Shown piece by piece: positions 10,531-22,360 of a DNA stretch of 64,000 bases. Position 1 is the first letter of the stretch; the number at the start of each line of letters is the position of its first letter. The notes beneath the pieces are model-generated. The model was not told the DNA's origin, made no database searches, and worked only from the letters and a program-made list of their open reading frames with translations. The position numbers and the translations under genes are program-made. The DNA comes from Anaeramoeba flamelloides (taxonomy: Eukaryota > Metamonada > Anaeramoebidae): assembly GCA_027625915.1 (NCBI GenBank), contig JANTQA010000072.1, positions 3,100,001-3,164,000 of the forward strand, written 5' to 3'.

Positions 10531-11907
10531 GGGAGTAGCTACACCATAAGACATGATAAAAATTTGAGAGAGATGAGATAAGAACGTTTTATTTTAGTGG
10601 CGTGTGATCGTAGATTCTCTAAAAATTTTTTTAAAAAAATTATTTGATATTTTTTTTTTTAGTAATGTTCAACAATAAAAAAAAAGAGATTATATTGATA
10701 AAATAGTTTTATTATTATTATTATTTTATTATTAAAATAAACTTAATTCGATAAATTTGGACACAGTTTAAACAGTTAGAAGAATAACAAAAAACATGAT
10801 TTACATCAATTTGGAAATTAATTTTAATTCAACAAACTATATCATTTTTTTGTGTTTTTTGTTTTTGTTTTCATTTTCTTTTTTTCAGTTACTTAATCGG
10901 TTTAGTTAGATCGGAAAATTTTTTATAGATGGTTACTAGATGGTTACAGTTGAGTTTCTTCAAGTGATAAATCCACATACAACCGGTACATGGTATCTTA
11001 TCATTTGATCGATCAACCATTGTTGGTGTAATTTTAACAAATCTACCAATACATTTTTTTGTTCAAACTCTTTCATTTCAGCTCGTTTCATTTTTTTTGG
11101 ACACACTTGTTTTGATTTTTTGTTTTATATTGTTTTCTTATATTTGGATGAAAATTATTACTTAAAAAACCATTAATTCTATGTTACTTAAATCTGGTTT
11201 TATTTTAGGTTTGGGAGAATATAGTAAATTGAGTTTTTGTTTCACTATTTTTGATTTTAGATGTGTCCAAATTTTTGGAATGGGGTTTAGTTTTTTTTTT
11301 CTGGGAGAAGATAATTTCAGATTCTTTGAATAAAAAGTGTATCTATTTTGTGGTTTAAACTTTGATAACATATAATCATATTGACTTCTCATATTCCACT
11401 AAACCCAACGTTTTACAATCCTAACAAGTAATAATTTGACTTAATTATTCTAATTTTGGAATTCTTCTAGCTATTTAAGTCCCATTTATGTTCCCTTTTA
11501 TGATTCTCTCAATTGTAATATTGTTGTTCTTTTTAAACAAAATCCATTAATCCTAAATGCCACTAATAAAAAAATATTTCTAATTGCTTTATCTTGTCAA
11601 GATTAAAAAAAGCTCAAAAATGATGAAAAAATAAAAAATGAAAAAATTAAATGCCACATTAGAATGTTGAGAGAAGAATAAAAGATAAGTTATTCAACAT
11701 TCAAAACACTATTTTAAGTAATTCAACTCAACATTCTATTGTGGCAATTTCTTTGAGACTTTGAAAAAAAAATTTCAAAAATCTAATGAATGAAGTACTT
11801 TAAATAATAAAAACCAATGAGATACAACCAGAGTAAAAAATGTTATTTTCTGATCCTCTTCAGAATTGCACAAAAGTGAAAAATTTTTCTTTACCGTGAC
11901 TACTCCC
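10531..11907. mobile_element. TTAA-flanked inverted-repeat DNA transposon, decayed
   Basis: TTAA is followed by GGGAGTAGCTACACC at the left. TACCGTGACTACTCCC then TTAA lies at the right, an inverted repeat of about 9 bases with looser extension. Related ends flank the elements at 33264-34486 and 45720-46468. It encloses the transposase remnant at 11162-11392. The TTAA flanks could be a 4-base duplication, or a TA duplication inside conserved T-TA-A ends. The transposase type favours the latter. Confidence 0.65.
11162..11392 (-). pseudogene. Tc1/mariner-type DDE transposase remnant
   Basis: A 76-codon open frame with LNPIPKIWTHLKSKIVKQ, close to the [D]LNPIEN-W--LK block that follows the second Asp in Tc1/mariner transposases. 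Here the expected Asp position reads Lys (RKKKLNPI). Nothing resembling the first two catalytic blocks was found in the rest of the element, so it is a fragment. Its location inside a TTAA-flanked inverted-repeat element is the only evidence for the class of that element. Confidence 0.6.
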
Positions 11908-11911
11908 TTAA

Positions 11912-12885
11912 CTTTTATTTTGCTAAAAATATTTGAAAAAAGAATTTTGAAAGCAAATTTGTCACAAAAGGTTTTTTGAATAATAATAATATTAATGGTG
12001 TAAAAATTTCAAGGTATAAAGTTGTTTGGATTCACCTCATATTTAGAAGATATGACCAACCAAATCTTCAATAATATATTTTTATTCAATATTTTTTTTT
12101 TCATTTCTCTTTTGATTTCAACAAATTTATTTGGAATTGTGATCTTTCAGGTTTGGTCTCCGAAAAGAAAAGGTTTGATTCAAATGAACACCTTTGCTTG
12201 TCTATTTTTTGAGGTTTGCTCTTTGGTTAATTTTAAGCATTCGTATGAAAATCTTTCCAGATCAAAAACAAAATTTAAATAAAATTCAAAAATTTAATCA
12301 AAAAAAAAGTTCCAAAAATCAAAAAATGAAACTCTTCATTACTTTTGGTTCATTTTCTTTTCACAACCGAGCACCGAATGGTTTTTTTATTTTAAAGTTT
12401 CAATATCTGATGTCAATCAAAAAATTATTTTTTCATTAAGGTTCACACAATTAAAAATTTTCAAAACTGATAAAATTTTCAATTTCTTCCTTAAAATGGA
12501 AAAACCAAAAATTTAGAATTGTTTAAAATTCCTAACAAACAAAAAATATTACAAACTTGATGTTCCAAAAGATATTTTGAGTTTCAATTATTTACAAAAT
12601 ATCTCAAAATGGAAGAAAAAAAAATTTATTTTGGTTACCAATCACTAGGTAGTGTACTTTCAAAAAAGGTGAACCAAGAATTGTATTAAGTCATTTTTTA
12701 TCTTTTGCACAATTTTTTTCTTTTTTCCCAAACAAAAAAAAAATAACAAAAAAACAAGAAAAAAAAAAAAAAAAAAACTTTTTTTTATTCAAACCAAACC
12801 TCAAAAAAATAGACTCGTTTCAAAAGGTTAACAATACAAAACACAAATTACACTTTGAAAGTGAAAACATTATACTTGGAAAACA
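11912..12885. other. Intergenic, upstream of the HECT ligase gene
   Basis: AT-rich with A/T runs. A frame at 12022-12282 starts at TTG and encodes a hydrophobic Phe/Ile-rich segment of the kind AT-rich spacer often gives. The last 150 bases before the gene include a pure A run (about 12760-12777). No promoter motif was recognised. Confidence 0.3.
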
Positions 12886-15800
12886 ATGAATGAAAGTTTA
12901 AAGATCCTAGAAACATCAACAGACCTTGGGGCGCAGGTCACTTGTTTGGAAACTTTAAATCAAACGATTATTTTGTCTGATCAAAACATTGCATCGGCGA
13001 TTGATCTACCAAGGCTGTTTAAAATTGTGGAAAGCATTCTCAATACCAACAAATCACCAAATTTGTGTCTCTTATCTTTGCGGTGCCTGTACAATTTAGT
13101 TCAGTCTGCGCCACAAACGTCAAGATTGGTGCTAGCCATTTCTCCAAGCATCATTTCAAAATTGAGTGGTTTGCACTATATTGAAGTTTCTGAATTGGCA
13201 CTAGATTTAATCGAGTTACTCAGTCATGACAATAATGAATCATTATTGAAACAAAGATCACTGAACAATGCGTTCAACATTTATGATTTTTGTCGTCAGT
13301 CTGCGCAGATTAAAATCGCAGAGTGCGCTTCAAACATGTTAAGGCGAATCCCCCTTGACTGTAACCAGCTGGTGCTTGAGTGTGTGCCTTCAATATTAAA
13401 ACTTTTCCGTTCTGATTCCCCTAGGATTGTTGAATTGAGCGCATTAGCGCTTTCTCGGTTGGTGAATCATTTCATAACGAGATCAACAAAGACGCTGCCT
13501 AAGGAGTTAACAACACATGAGTTTTTTCGTGTAATACTTTCAATACTACCAAGCACTGAACATTTAAAGCCCTTCGCTCAATGTTGTCTAATAAATATAA
13601 TCACTGACCTATTAATTTTTGATCGCAAAACAATTTCGGTTCCACTTTTTGAATTGGGGATCATTGGGAGCTTAATGCTATTATTTAGTAACAATTTAAA
13701 TGATGAGGTGGTTAAGGACTCAATTTTCTTAATTAATAGTTTATTACCAAAGCTACCAACTAACATGTTACCCCGAACGCAAAAACAACAACAACAACAA
13801 CCACCTTTTAATAACCTCAACATCAACAATAACAAAATTAATAATAATCCTAATCATTCAACTAGCGAACTTTTACTTGAAAACCACTTAAATCAGATAT
13901 TTTTTACTCCCCAGCAAGATCACAAAAGTATGAAAAAAAAAAAAAAACGATCTTTTTGGAAAAGAAAAAAAAAAGAAAATGAAAATGAAAAAGGTAAAAA
14001 AAAACCGAAAAGAAGATTGTCTTTTTTTACAAGAAGAAAAAAGAAAAAAGATGATCTGTTAAAAGAAAAAAAAAACAAAAAAACATTTCACAAAGAAATT
14101 CAAAAAGAAAAAAGAAAAGAAAAAAACGAACAAGAAGAAGAAATTGAAAAGAAAAAGGTTATTAAAAAAAAAAAAAGAAGAAGAAAAAAAAGGAAAAGTA
14201 AAAGAGGAAAAGGAAGAAGAAATTGAAAAAGTAGAAGAAAAAGAAAAAACAAAAGAAAAGGAAATTAAAAAAGAAAAAGATGTCGAAAAAGAAGAAAAAA
14301 AGAAAGTAGAAAAGGACAAAGGAAAGATAGAAGAAAACAAAAATCAAAAAGAAACAGATAATGATACAGAAAAAAATGAAAAGGAAAAGAAATCAGAAGA
14401 AAAAACAGAAAAAAAACAAGCAAAAAAAAAGAAAAAGAAAGAAATAAAGATTAGAAGCAAAGAAGAAATCGAAAAAATGAAAAAATCATTGATAGAAACT
14501 GATCAAGAATTTGAAAAAGCATTAAATGATGAATGGATATTATTAAAACAAAACAACGAACATTTTTCGTCCTTAATTGAAATAATTTTGCCTACAATAA
14601 TTAAATTATATTTTAATTCAATTCAAGAAAATCTTAAAAAAATTTGTTTATCAATAATCTTAAAAATAATTTATTTAACAAAAATTGAAATACATTCGAA
14701 TTTTTTAATAAAAATTATTTTTAATAATAATGTTAGTTTATTAATAAATAAATTATTAGAAAGTGATAATTTAATAAATATTTATTGGGCAATTTTATTA
14801 TCTAGTCATATTTTTATTAAATATCATGAAATTATCACACCTTTATTTGTAAATGAAGGAATTATTGAAAAAATTTATTTTTTATCAACTGAATTTAAAG
14901 AAGGCTTTGGTGGTATAAAAAAACAAAAACAAAAAATAAATCAAAATAAAAGTAAAAATAAGGTAAAAGGGAAAGGGAAAGGGAAAGAGAAAGAACAAGA
15001 ACAAGAAGAAAAAGGGAAAGGGAAAGAAGAAAAGGAAAAAGAAAAAGAAAAAGTAGAAGTGGATAAAAAAGAAAATGAAAATACCAAAAAAAAAATAAAA
15101 TTAAATAAAAAAAATGATAGCTTTGTAATAATTCAACCGATTAATTCTAACGAAATAGTCAAAGAAAAAACATTATTTGAAATAATTAAAGAAAAAAGTA
15201 AAGGTTTTATTGAGATATTTTTTGAAAATAAAAGAATTATAAAGGCATATAAATCAGAGAACGTATTAAAATTAAATAAATTATTTAGATTAATTCAAAA
15301 GAAAAAAAATTTGAAACAAAATAAAGAAACCCAAATAAATCTTGAAAAAGAAGGGTCAATTAATTTAAATAGTACAAAAAAAGATATTAAAATCGAAAAA
15401 GAGGAAAATGTACTTGTAAAAAAAAATGAAAAAGAAAATGAAAATAAAAAAGAAAAAGAAAACGAAACCGAAAACGAAACCGAAAAAGAGACAAATCTGA
15501 AAAAATTAAAGACTTTCTTTACAAATAAACAATTAACTGTTTCCGAAATAGAAAAAACAAACTTTGTGAATAAATTATTAAAATTTTTAAAAAATAAACA
15601 AAATTTCAGAGCTTTTTATAAAATTTTTTTTGAACAAAATCTTTTCATTGATGAAAAAAAACAAGTTGGGCCAGTTCAAAATTTAGTAGAATTATTATTA
15701 CGATATTTAGAAACAATTGAAAATTTCCCGATTCGGGATGACAAAATAGGTACGTCTTACCCAGATCCGTTAAGCTTTTTGGCCGATCCCATTAATGCAT

Positions 15801-17121
15801 ATTTTGTAATGGATAAAGATGAAAAGAGTTTAAAATCATACCAATCAAATACAATTGGATTAAATTTTAATTTGTCGATGGAATCCATGGAAAGATTTGT
15901 TTGGGAAAATGTAAGACAAACCAATGAACCGGAATTGCCAGGAAATCAAAAATTTTTTTTAAATACAGAAGGTAGTTATAACCGAGATTTTAATCCTTCT
16001 GGATTTTCTGAAAAAGTAAATGAAATTAAAATAAATAAAAATTTTGATCAAATAATTGAAACACAAGAAATTGATCATTCTTTAATTTTTTATTTGAATA
16101 ACCAACAACTATTATATAATTCAAATTCATATAAAGAAGTTCAAAGAATTCATTACAATTCTAGAATACAGAGGAGAATTATATCAAATGTCGACTTAAC
16201 TTATAGAAAAATTAAAAAGGAAGAAATTAATAATATGAATCTGTTTGGAAATAATTACAAAAATTTTGAATTAATTAAGAAAGATTTTAAATTTAAGATT
16301 TTATTAAATAAAATTAATAAATTATATCAAGAAATCTTTGAAAATGATAAAGAAATTGAAACTGAAATTAAATTATGTAATTTAATGAAAGAAAATTCTA
16401 AAAATGATTCTAATAATACTAATCTAAACAATTCCAATATTAACATAAACAATATTCATAAAAAAAATATCCAAATTGTTCAAAGTGTAAATAAAAACAA
16501 GATTAAAAATAATACAAATGGCAAAAATAATGATAATAAAAGCAACAACAACAACAATAATAATAATTTATTAATAAATATTTTAAAATTATTAAAAATA
16601 TTATACAAAATGAATGTAATTGAATCAAAAATTTTACCAAAACATTTCCATTCATCTATTTTATGTTCTAAAATCAATTCTCAACTGGAATTAATTGGGC
16701 CCACTTTAATTGAATTAATACCAGATTGGATAAATGAATTAATTAAAAGTGATTTCAATTTTTTGTTTGATTACCAAACAAGACAAAATTTTTTTAATAA
16801 AACCACTTTAGGTATTGGTAGAGCAATCAAGGAAATTGAACCAAAAGTAAATAGACATATTGAAACATTTAGAAACGTTAGCTTACCTAGAATACCTAGA
16901 TTTAAAGTAAGAATTTCTCGAGAAAATATTATTCCTCAATCAATGCTCATCATGAAAATGCCACATATTAAATCAAGATCTGTTTTAGAAGTCCAATATT
17001 ATAATGAAGTTGGTACTGGCACAGGGCCAACAAATGAATTTTATACCTTAGTCTCAAATGAAATTTGTTTAAGAAAAAATAATTATTTCCAGAGCATTCA
17101 TAATACTACTACTACTACTAC

Positions 17122-17195
<74 letters not shown>

Positions 17196-18223
17196 TCAAT
17201 AACAATAACAATAATAATACCAATAACAACAATAATGAAGAAAAAGAAAAAGAAAAAGAAAATAATCAAAGTATTATATTATGGTATGATACTTATTCTG
17301 AAGAAAAAAGTCAATATATTAAAAACCCTTTTGGTTTATTCCCATGTCCTTTTTCATACAATGCAAATGATAAAAAAATTTTATCAATATTTGAATTTAT
17401 CGGTACATTTGTCGCAAAGGCAATTATGGATAAAAAAACTTTAGAATTGCCCTTATCACCAATTTTCATTCAATATGCACTTGGAAAAACGCCATCCTTC
17501 ACCGACTTGCAGTTTATTTCACCCAAATTATATGATGTTTTAATTGAATTTTCAAAGATTATTAAAAAAAAAAAAAATGGTAAAAAGAATTTAAAATATA
17601 ACGGAATGGACATAAAGGATCTATTCCTTAACTTCACTTTGCCTGGGTATCCCGAAATTGAATTAATCAAAAACGGGAAAACTACTTTTTTAAATCTCGG
17701 CAATTTAGAAATTTATATTCAATCAATCTGTAACTGCTTTTTAGTCGCTGGTGTCCAAAGACAAATTCAGTCTTTTGTAAGGGGGTTTAATAAAATAATG
17801 TCAATAGGCATTTTAAATATATTTAACTTTTTGGAAATTGATTCCTTAATCAATGGACAAATCGAAACATGGACAGCAAATTTAATTTTAAATTCAATTA
17901 GCTGTGATCACGGATACGATAAAGCAAGCAAAACAATAAAATTTTTAGTTCAAGTGATGACAGAATTAAATAATGAGCAGAAAAAGGCCTTTATAAAGTT
18001 CTGTACAGGCTCTCCGAAATTGCCCGTTGGTGGGATAGCTAAATTAAAACCTAAATTGACGGTTGTGAAAAGTGATAAATTTGAAGACCCAGACACAAGA
18101 TTGCCCACTTGCATGACCTGCGTTAATTTTTTGAAAATTCCTCCGTATTCAACAAAGGAAATTTTAAAAGAAAAATTATTAATTGCAATTAATGAAGGAC
18201 AATCAAGTTTCCACCTTTCTTAA
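12886..18223 (+). CDS. HECT-type E3 ubiquitin ligase, UFD4/TRIP12 family
   Basis: The product transfers ubiquitin from an E2 to substrates through a thioester Cys. Residues 1-300 of the first frame (12886-14226) are helical armadillo-like repeats resembling the TRIP12/UFD4 N-terminus. A long Lys/Glu-rich linker follows. The second frame (14144-18223) carries further helical sequence, Asn-rich stretches, and the HECT domain from about 16860 to the end. The catalytic Cys is in LPTCMTC (codon 18119-18121), followed by VNFLKIPPYS and the terminal GQSSFHLS, both typical of TRIP12/UFD4. The start ATG at 12886 is well placed. The two frames overlap in a Lys-coding region. Dropping one A from the run at about 14164-14176 restores Glu/Lys register, so a one-base homopolymer difference (assembly error, or a real frameshift) is more likely than two genes. 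An Asn run of about 40 codons interrupts the HECT N-lobe. Confidence 0.93.
17103..17235 (+). repeat. AAT/ACT trinucleotide repeat inside the HECT domain
   Basis: ACT then AAT repeats encode about six Thr followed by about 40 mostly Asn residues, within the N-lobe between conserved blocks. The length keeps frame. Such runs are common in AT-rich amoebae. Confidence 0.9.
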
Positions 18224-18547
18224 TTAATTTATTAAATAATACTTTTGAAATTTTATTTTTATTTTTAGATTTAGTTTTAGTTTTCATTTTCATTTTTATT
18301 TTGTTTTTTATCAATTTCTATTTATTTCATTAATTTCAAAAAAAAAATTCTTTCCAATTTTACTCAATGATTGATAATAAAAGTAGAAATTGTTATTCAT
18401 TATGGGTATTTATTTTTTTAAATAACGACTTTTAAAATAAAAATGTATAAAAAATTTATTATTATTTTTTTTTTTATTTTATTTTATTGATTATTATTGT
18501 TGTTGTTAATGAGGGGAGGTGATTCAACAAATTTACCTGGTGTTTGC
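18224..18547. other. 3' flank of the HECT gene
   Basis: T-rich trailer with AT runs. Its end, at about 18510-18547 (GGGGAGGTG ... ACCTGGTGTTTGC), resembles the outer part of a SINE 3' tail in minus orientation, directly before hairpin cluster 2. Confidence 0.35.
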
Positions 18548-19118
18548 GGTTAGGTTTTCTTGAGTTTTCTGTTTATTTCGAACATTGATAGATTTTTGTT
18601 CACTTTTTTTGAGTTTTAAAATTATTTTGTGAAGTGTTCTAGGTTTTTTTGAGGTTTTCTATTTTATTTGTGAAGTGTTCTAGATTTTTTTTACTTTTTA
18701 AAATAAATAGAAAATTTTAATAAATTTTTGGTTTATTTCGAAAAGTAAAAAAAACCTAACGAAAATCAATAAATTTTTGAAATAAAACAGAAAACTTCAA
18801 AAAAACGTATTATATTTAACAAATAAAATAGAAAACCTCGAGAAAACCTAGAACACTTATAAAATAAAACACAAATCCAAAGAAAACCTTACAAAAATCA
18901 ATAGATTTTCGAAATATTTCAAAAAACTCAATAAAACCTAGAAAACTTCACAAATAAAACAGGAAATCTCAAGAAATCCACCATTAGGTTTCTTTTTATA
19001 TCTTAAATTAAATAAAAAAAACCTTTAGTTTTTCCAGAATTTAAAATAGTAGAGTAAAATCTTTGATTTATCTCCATTCTTTTGAATTCTGGTGAAGCTA
19101 GACACTCTACTGCACTCT
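18548..19118. repeat. Hairpin-module cluster 2
   Basis: The sequence is self-complementary throughout. GTTAGGTTTTCTTGAG and TTTTCTGTTTATTTCGAA on the left are answered by inverted AAAACAGAAAACC, CTCAAG and CCTAACGAAAATC modules. It ends with a 60-base palindrome at 19032-19092 (CCAGAATTTAAAA...TTTTGAATTCTGG) and an ACACTCTACTGCACTCT spacer. The left flank ends in GTTTGC and the right flank resumes at CCAGAAACTCTTAATTT, which resembles the SINE tail (CCCGAATCCCTAATTT). Confidence 0.7.
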
Positions 19119-20763
19119 CCAGAAACTCTTAATTTATTTATATTTTTTTTATGCTTGGTATAATGTATACAAGATTATAATGATCAGATAGCTTTACTTT
19201 AAAAAAAAGTTAAAAGAAAAAAAAATATTTCTAAACAAAGAAAAGAAACAGAGAAAGATACGAAAGAACTAAAGAAATTAAAAAAAATAAAAAACTTATT
19301 TTTTTAAAAATATTGTTTTTTTTTACCCCAATGTAGGATCGAGTGGATTGATGTTTTTTTCCTATTATGTTACTTTTCTGAATCACAGCCGAATTTGGCT
19401 AAATAGAAGAGGTCTATATATTTGACAAAATTAGATCAATGAAAAATTTACTTAATTAAAATTTAAACCCGGTCGATACGATACAGATAAAATATTGGTT
19501 TTTCAGAATAAGAATTGATATTTTTATTTATTTTTCTGTAATTTTTACTTTTGTTTCAAGTTCCAAAATCTTGTTTTCACAAAATCATAGTACAAGGTGC
19601 TGACTTAACAACAAAAACTCAGTCCAAGTTTAACTTTGGTAGAATATTTCGAAATAAAATTGGGTTCACTTTGGTTCAGTTGGTTTCAAATGGCCCAAGT
19701 TTTATCCGGTTTACTGGAGTTGAATAAATCCTATTCAATTCGTTTAAGATCTGAGCAGATCAGTATGTTAAATATCTAATCAATTCACTCTATTTTTTTT
19801 TAGTTAATTTTAATTTGTTCAGGAACTAATTAACATAAGGTGACAAATTCTAATAGTGATTTTTTTAATACTGATAAATTCAGATAAATTTAAATAAATT
19901 TTTAGTTCAATTTCCGATTTTATAATCTCATATGTCAACTTTTAAACAAACTCTCTAGAAAGTATGTTTTTGAGTCACAACCAATTTTACAAAGTTTTTT
20001 AACATTTAAAAGAATAAAATGCATTATTCAAAGCTTTGGTAAAAAAATTTGTAAAATAGAAAATGAACTGATAATTTTCAGAAATTGATTTGAATTTATC
20101 AGTATCTAGTAACCCCACCCAAACACTATAAAAAAAAAAACACAAAAAAAAATACCGAGTGGAGAAACTCAAAGTACTTATTCGTTGTCCTCTATTTCTC
20201 CTTTTATACGATGTTTGTTCAGAAATATCTAGAAAAAAAATCAATAATAAAAATCTTGAATCTATTGTGTGTTCTTAACAGTTACTGATTTTGAACATTC
20301 CTCCCAAATTGGAGAAAATCTTTTTGAAAAAACAAACACAACCCCAGCCAACACTCTTTATTATCATTTTTATTAAAATAAACCTTACACTTTTGAAACA
20401 AAACACCCTCCTTGAAAACAATACCATTTGGATTAACAAATATCATTTTTCAATTCAAGAAAATTTGTTTCCTTGATATTTATGAGTGCTTCCACAAGAA
20501 CAAAAAGTATATCCAAAAAAAAACAGTAAAAGAGATAATAAATTCAAAACTCATTCTTTGGGTGTACTATTTGGGTCAAAAAAATGACTGGATAATTTTG
20601 ACCTATTAATTCAAATACTCTTCTGAAATTTTTTTAAATTTTGGTGTTAATTGAAGTTATGTTCTGTGTTTGAAACCAAAACTTTCTAAAAATGATCAAT
20701 CAGAAACTTTGCTTGATCATTTTTTTTAAAATATTCACTCAGAAAGATTCTTAAATTTAGTTA
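19119..20763. other. Intergenic, nothing recognised
   Basis: Apart from the first few tens of bases, which may be tail sequence of a SINE/LINE copy, this stretch holds only short open frames of spacer composition (for example 20291-20476). No repeat-family member was noticed. Confidence 0.3.
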
Positions 20764-21666
20764 ATGAGTTTTTTTATTAAAAAACAAAACGAAACCAAAC
20801 AAGAAAATTCACAACCTTTAAAAGGCAAAGAAGAAGAACTAAAAATAGAAAAAAAAGAAATCATCGAAAAAAAAGAAAAAGAAATCAAAGAAAAAAACGA
20901 AAAAGAAATTGAAGAAAAAAAAGAAAAAGAAATTGAAAGTGAGAAAAAACCAAAAGAATACGAAGAAAAAAAAGAAAAAGAAAAAGAAATCGAAGAAAAA
21001 ATTGAAGAAGAGAAAGATTCAATCGAATATCAAGAGTTTGTGAAAAAATTCCGCTCAAAAACATGGTTTAATGACTTTCGTAAAATGATCTTTCGAAACC
21101 CAGACAGGCTATCTTATAAAATCAAAGAAATGCATTTTAGTGACGATCAAGAACTTCGAGGTTTTGCAAAGCAATTACTCTCAAGTCCAAAGATGTTTGC
21201 AAAGTTTTTTGTGGAGATTTACCAAGAACAGGAGCTCATTAATTTTGAAGAAAACCAAAAAAGAAAAATCCAAGATGAAAGAAGAAGAAGGGAAAACGAG
21301 AAAAAAAGAAGGCTTGAGAATATTAAAAACAAACCCAAAAATGGTTATGAAAAGAAAACTTATGGGCAACCAAAGAGCTACTACTCACCAAAAAGCAGTG
21401 GTGGCGGTTTGTTTGGCACAAAGAATGCTCCTCGAAAAGAGAATACTTATACACCAAAATTAAACAAAGAAAAGAAAGCATACACAAATAGCTTTTTTAC
21501 AAAGAAAGATCCAAAGGTTAGTAATTCTGTTAAGCCAAAATTTGATGAAGGTGTAATTCAAACTCTAGTGGAATTCGGTGTCCCAAAAGAAAGATGCCAA
21601 GATCTACTCGTTCGGGCATCTGGTGACGTTGCCGTTGCAGCAAATTTGTATTATTCCCATCTGTAA
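20764..21666 (+). CDS. UBA-domain protein with Rad23-like helical segment
   Basis: A 300-residue protein starting at ATG 20764. Residues 1-85 are Lys/Glu-rich. Residues 90-150 (FRSKTWFNDFRKMIFRNPDR, then a run ending LLSSPKMFAKFF) line up by eye with the XPC-binding/STI1-type helices of Rad23 and ubiquilin, with NP and (N/S)P-x-x-F turns in the right order. Residues 160-195 are a charged coiled coil. Residues 195-255 are Gly/Ser/Tyr-rich and likely disordered. Residues about 262-300 (FDEGVIQTLVEFGVPKERCQ ... AANLYYSHL) are a UBA domain, which binds ubiquitin. There is no N-terminal ubiquitin-like domain, so it is not a standard Rad23. A role in handling ubiquitinated proteins is inferred. It lies 2.5 kb downstream of the HECT ligase on the same strand. 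Confidence 0.82.
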   Translation: MSFFIKKQNETKQENSQPLKGKEEELKIEKKEIIEKKEKEIKEKNEKEIEEKKEKEIESEKKPKEYEEKKEKEKEIEEKIEEEKDSIEYQEFVKKFRSKTWFNDFRKMIFRNPDRLSYKIKEMHFSDDQELRGFAKQLLSSPKMFAKFFVEIYQEQELINFEENQKRKIQDERRRRENEKKRRLENIKNKPKNGYEKKTYGQPKSYYSPKSSGGGLFGTKNAPRKENTYTPKLNKEKKAYTNSFFTKKDPKVSNSVKPKFDEGVIQTLVEFGVPKERCQDLLVRASGDVAVAANLYYSHL

Positions 21667-22360
21667 CTGTTTTGGTTTTGATCTTTATGCAAAATCTATT
21701 GTGGTTATGTGATTGAAGATTTATATAATTTTTGGATACAACTATTTAATTATAATTGTATTCTACCAACATACACTACCCCCTATTCCTTCCATTTCTT
21801 TCCTTTTTTTATTAATGTTTTTTTTAAATTTTCAATGAATATTGAGCGTTTACAGTAATTAAAGATTTATAAAAAATTATTCAACTTAGAGTGTGTAATA
21901 ACTTGAAATTTTATTTGTTAAATTGAAGATCTACAATTTAATAAATTGTTTTACTCCTAATGTTTTGGAATTTTTTTTTATTTTTAAAATTATTTTTTGT
22001 TTATTCGAGTTTTATTTTTTCAATTAAGAATAAGTACTTGTTACAATAATAATTAATGTATAGATATATATATATATATATATATATAATTATATATATA
22101 TTTATTTACTTCAAATAAGTTTTTTTGTTTATTCTCTTACCATTCTACAGTAAAATTGTCAAATTGAAAAAATTTTTAAAATTGATTTTGATTGGGAAAT
22201 AGCCGTAAAAGTTCACCTTTTTAATAATTTTTTTTTCAATATTTTTTCCTTCATTTTAGATTGTGTAATTGTAATTCCCCAAATAAGAATCTTGCCCCAA
22301 TTTAACCTTTAAAACCAATTATACATTAATTTTCAACTCAGAATCAAGTCCAAAATATTA
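21667..22360. other. Intergenic with a TA dinucleotide run
   Basis: Trailer of the UBA gene. A (TA)n microsatellite lies at about 22063-22103, with AT-rich sequence on either side. No gene. Confidence 0.5.

Noticed and set aside
12022-12439. Hydrophobic ORFs upstream of the HECT gene
   Set aside because: The first lacks an ATG start and both have the Phe/Ile bias of translated AT-rich spacer, with no motif.
12886-14226. A separate armadillo-repeat gene ending at 14226
   Set aside because: Its end runs in the wrong register through the same Lys/Glu linker. UFD4/TRIP12 relatives join these N-terminal repeats to the HECT domain in one protein.
14059-14347. Phe-rich minus-strand frames opposite the HECT linker
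   Set aside because: Antisense shadows of the Lys/Glu-coding repeat.
17069-17269. Ile/Val-rich minus-strand frame
   Set aside because: Antisense of the AAT repeat within the HECT gene.
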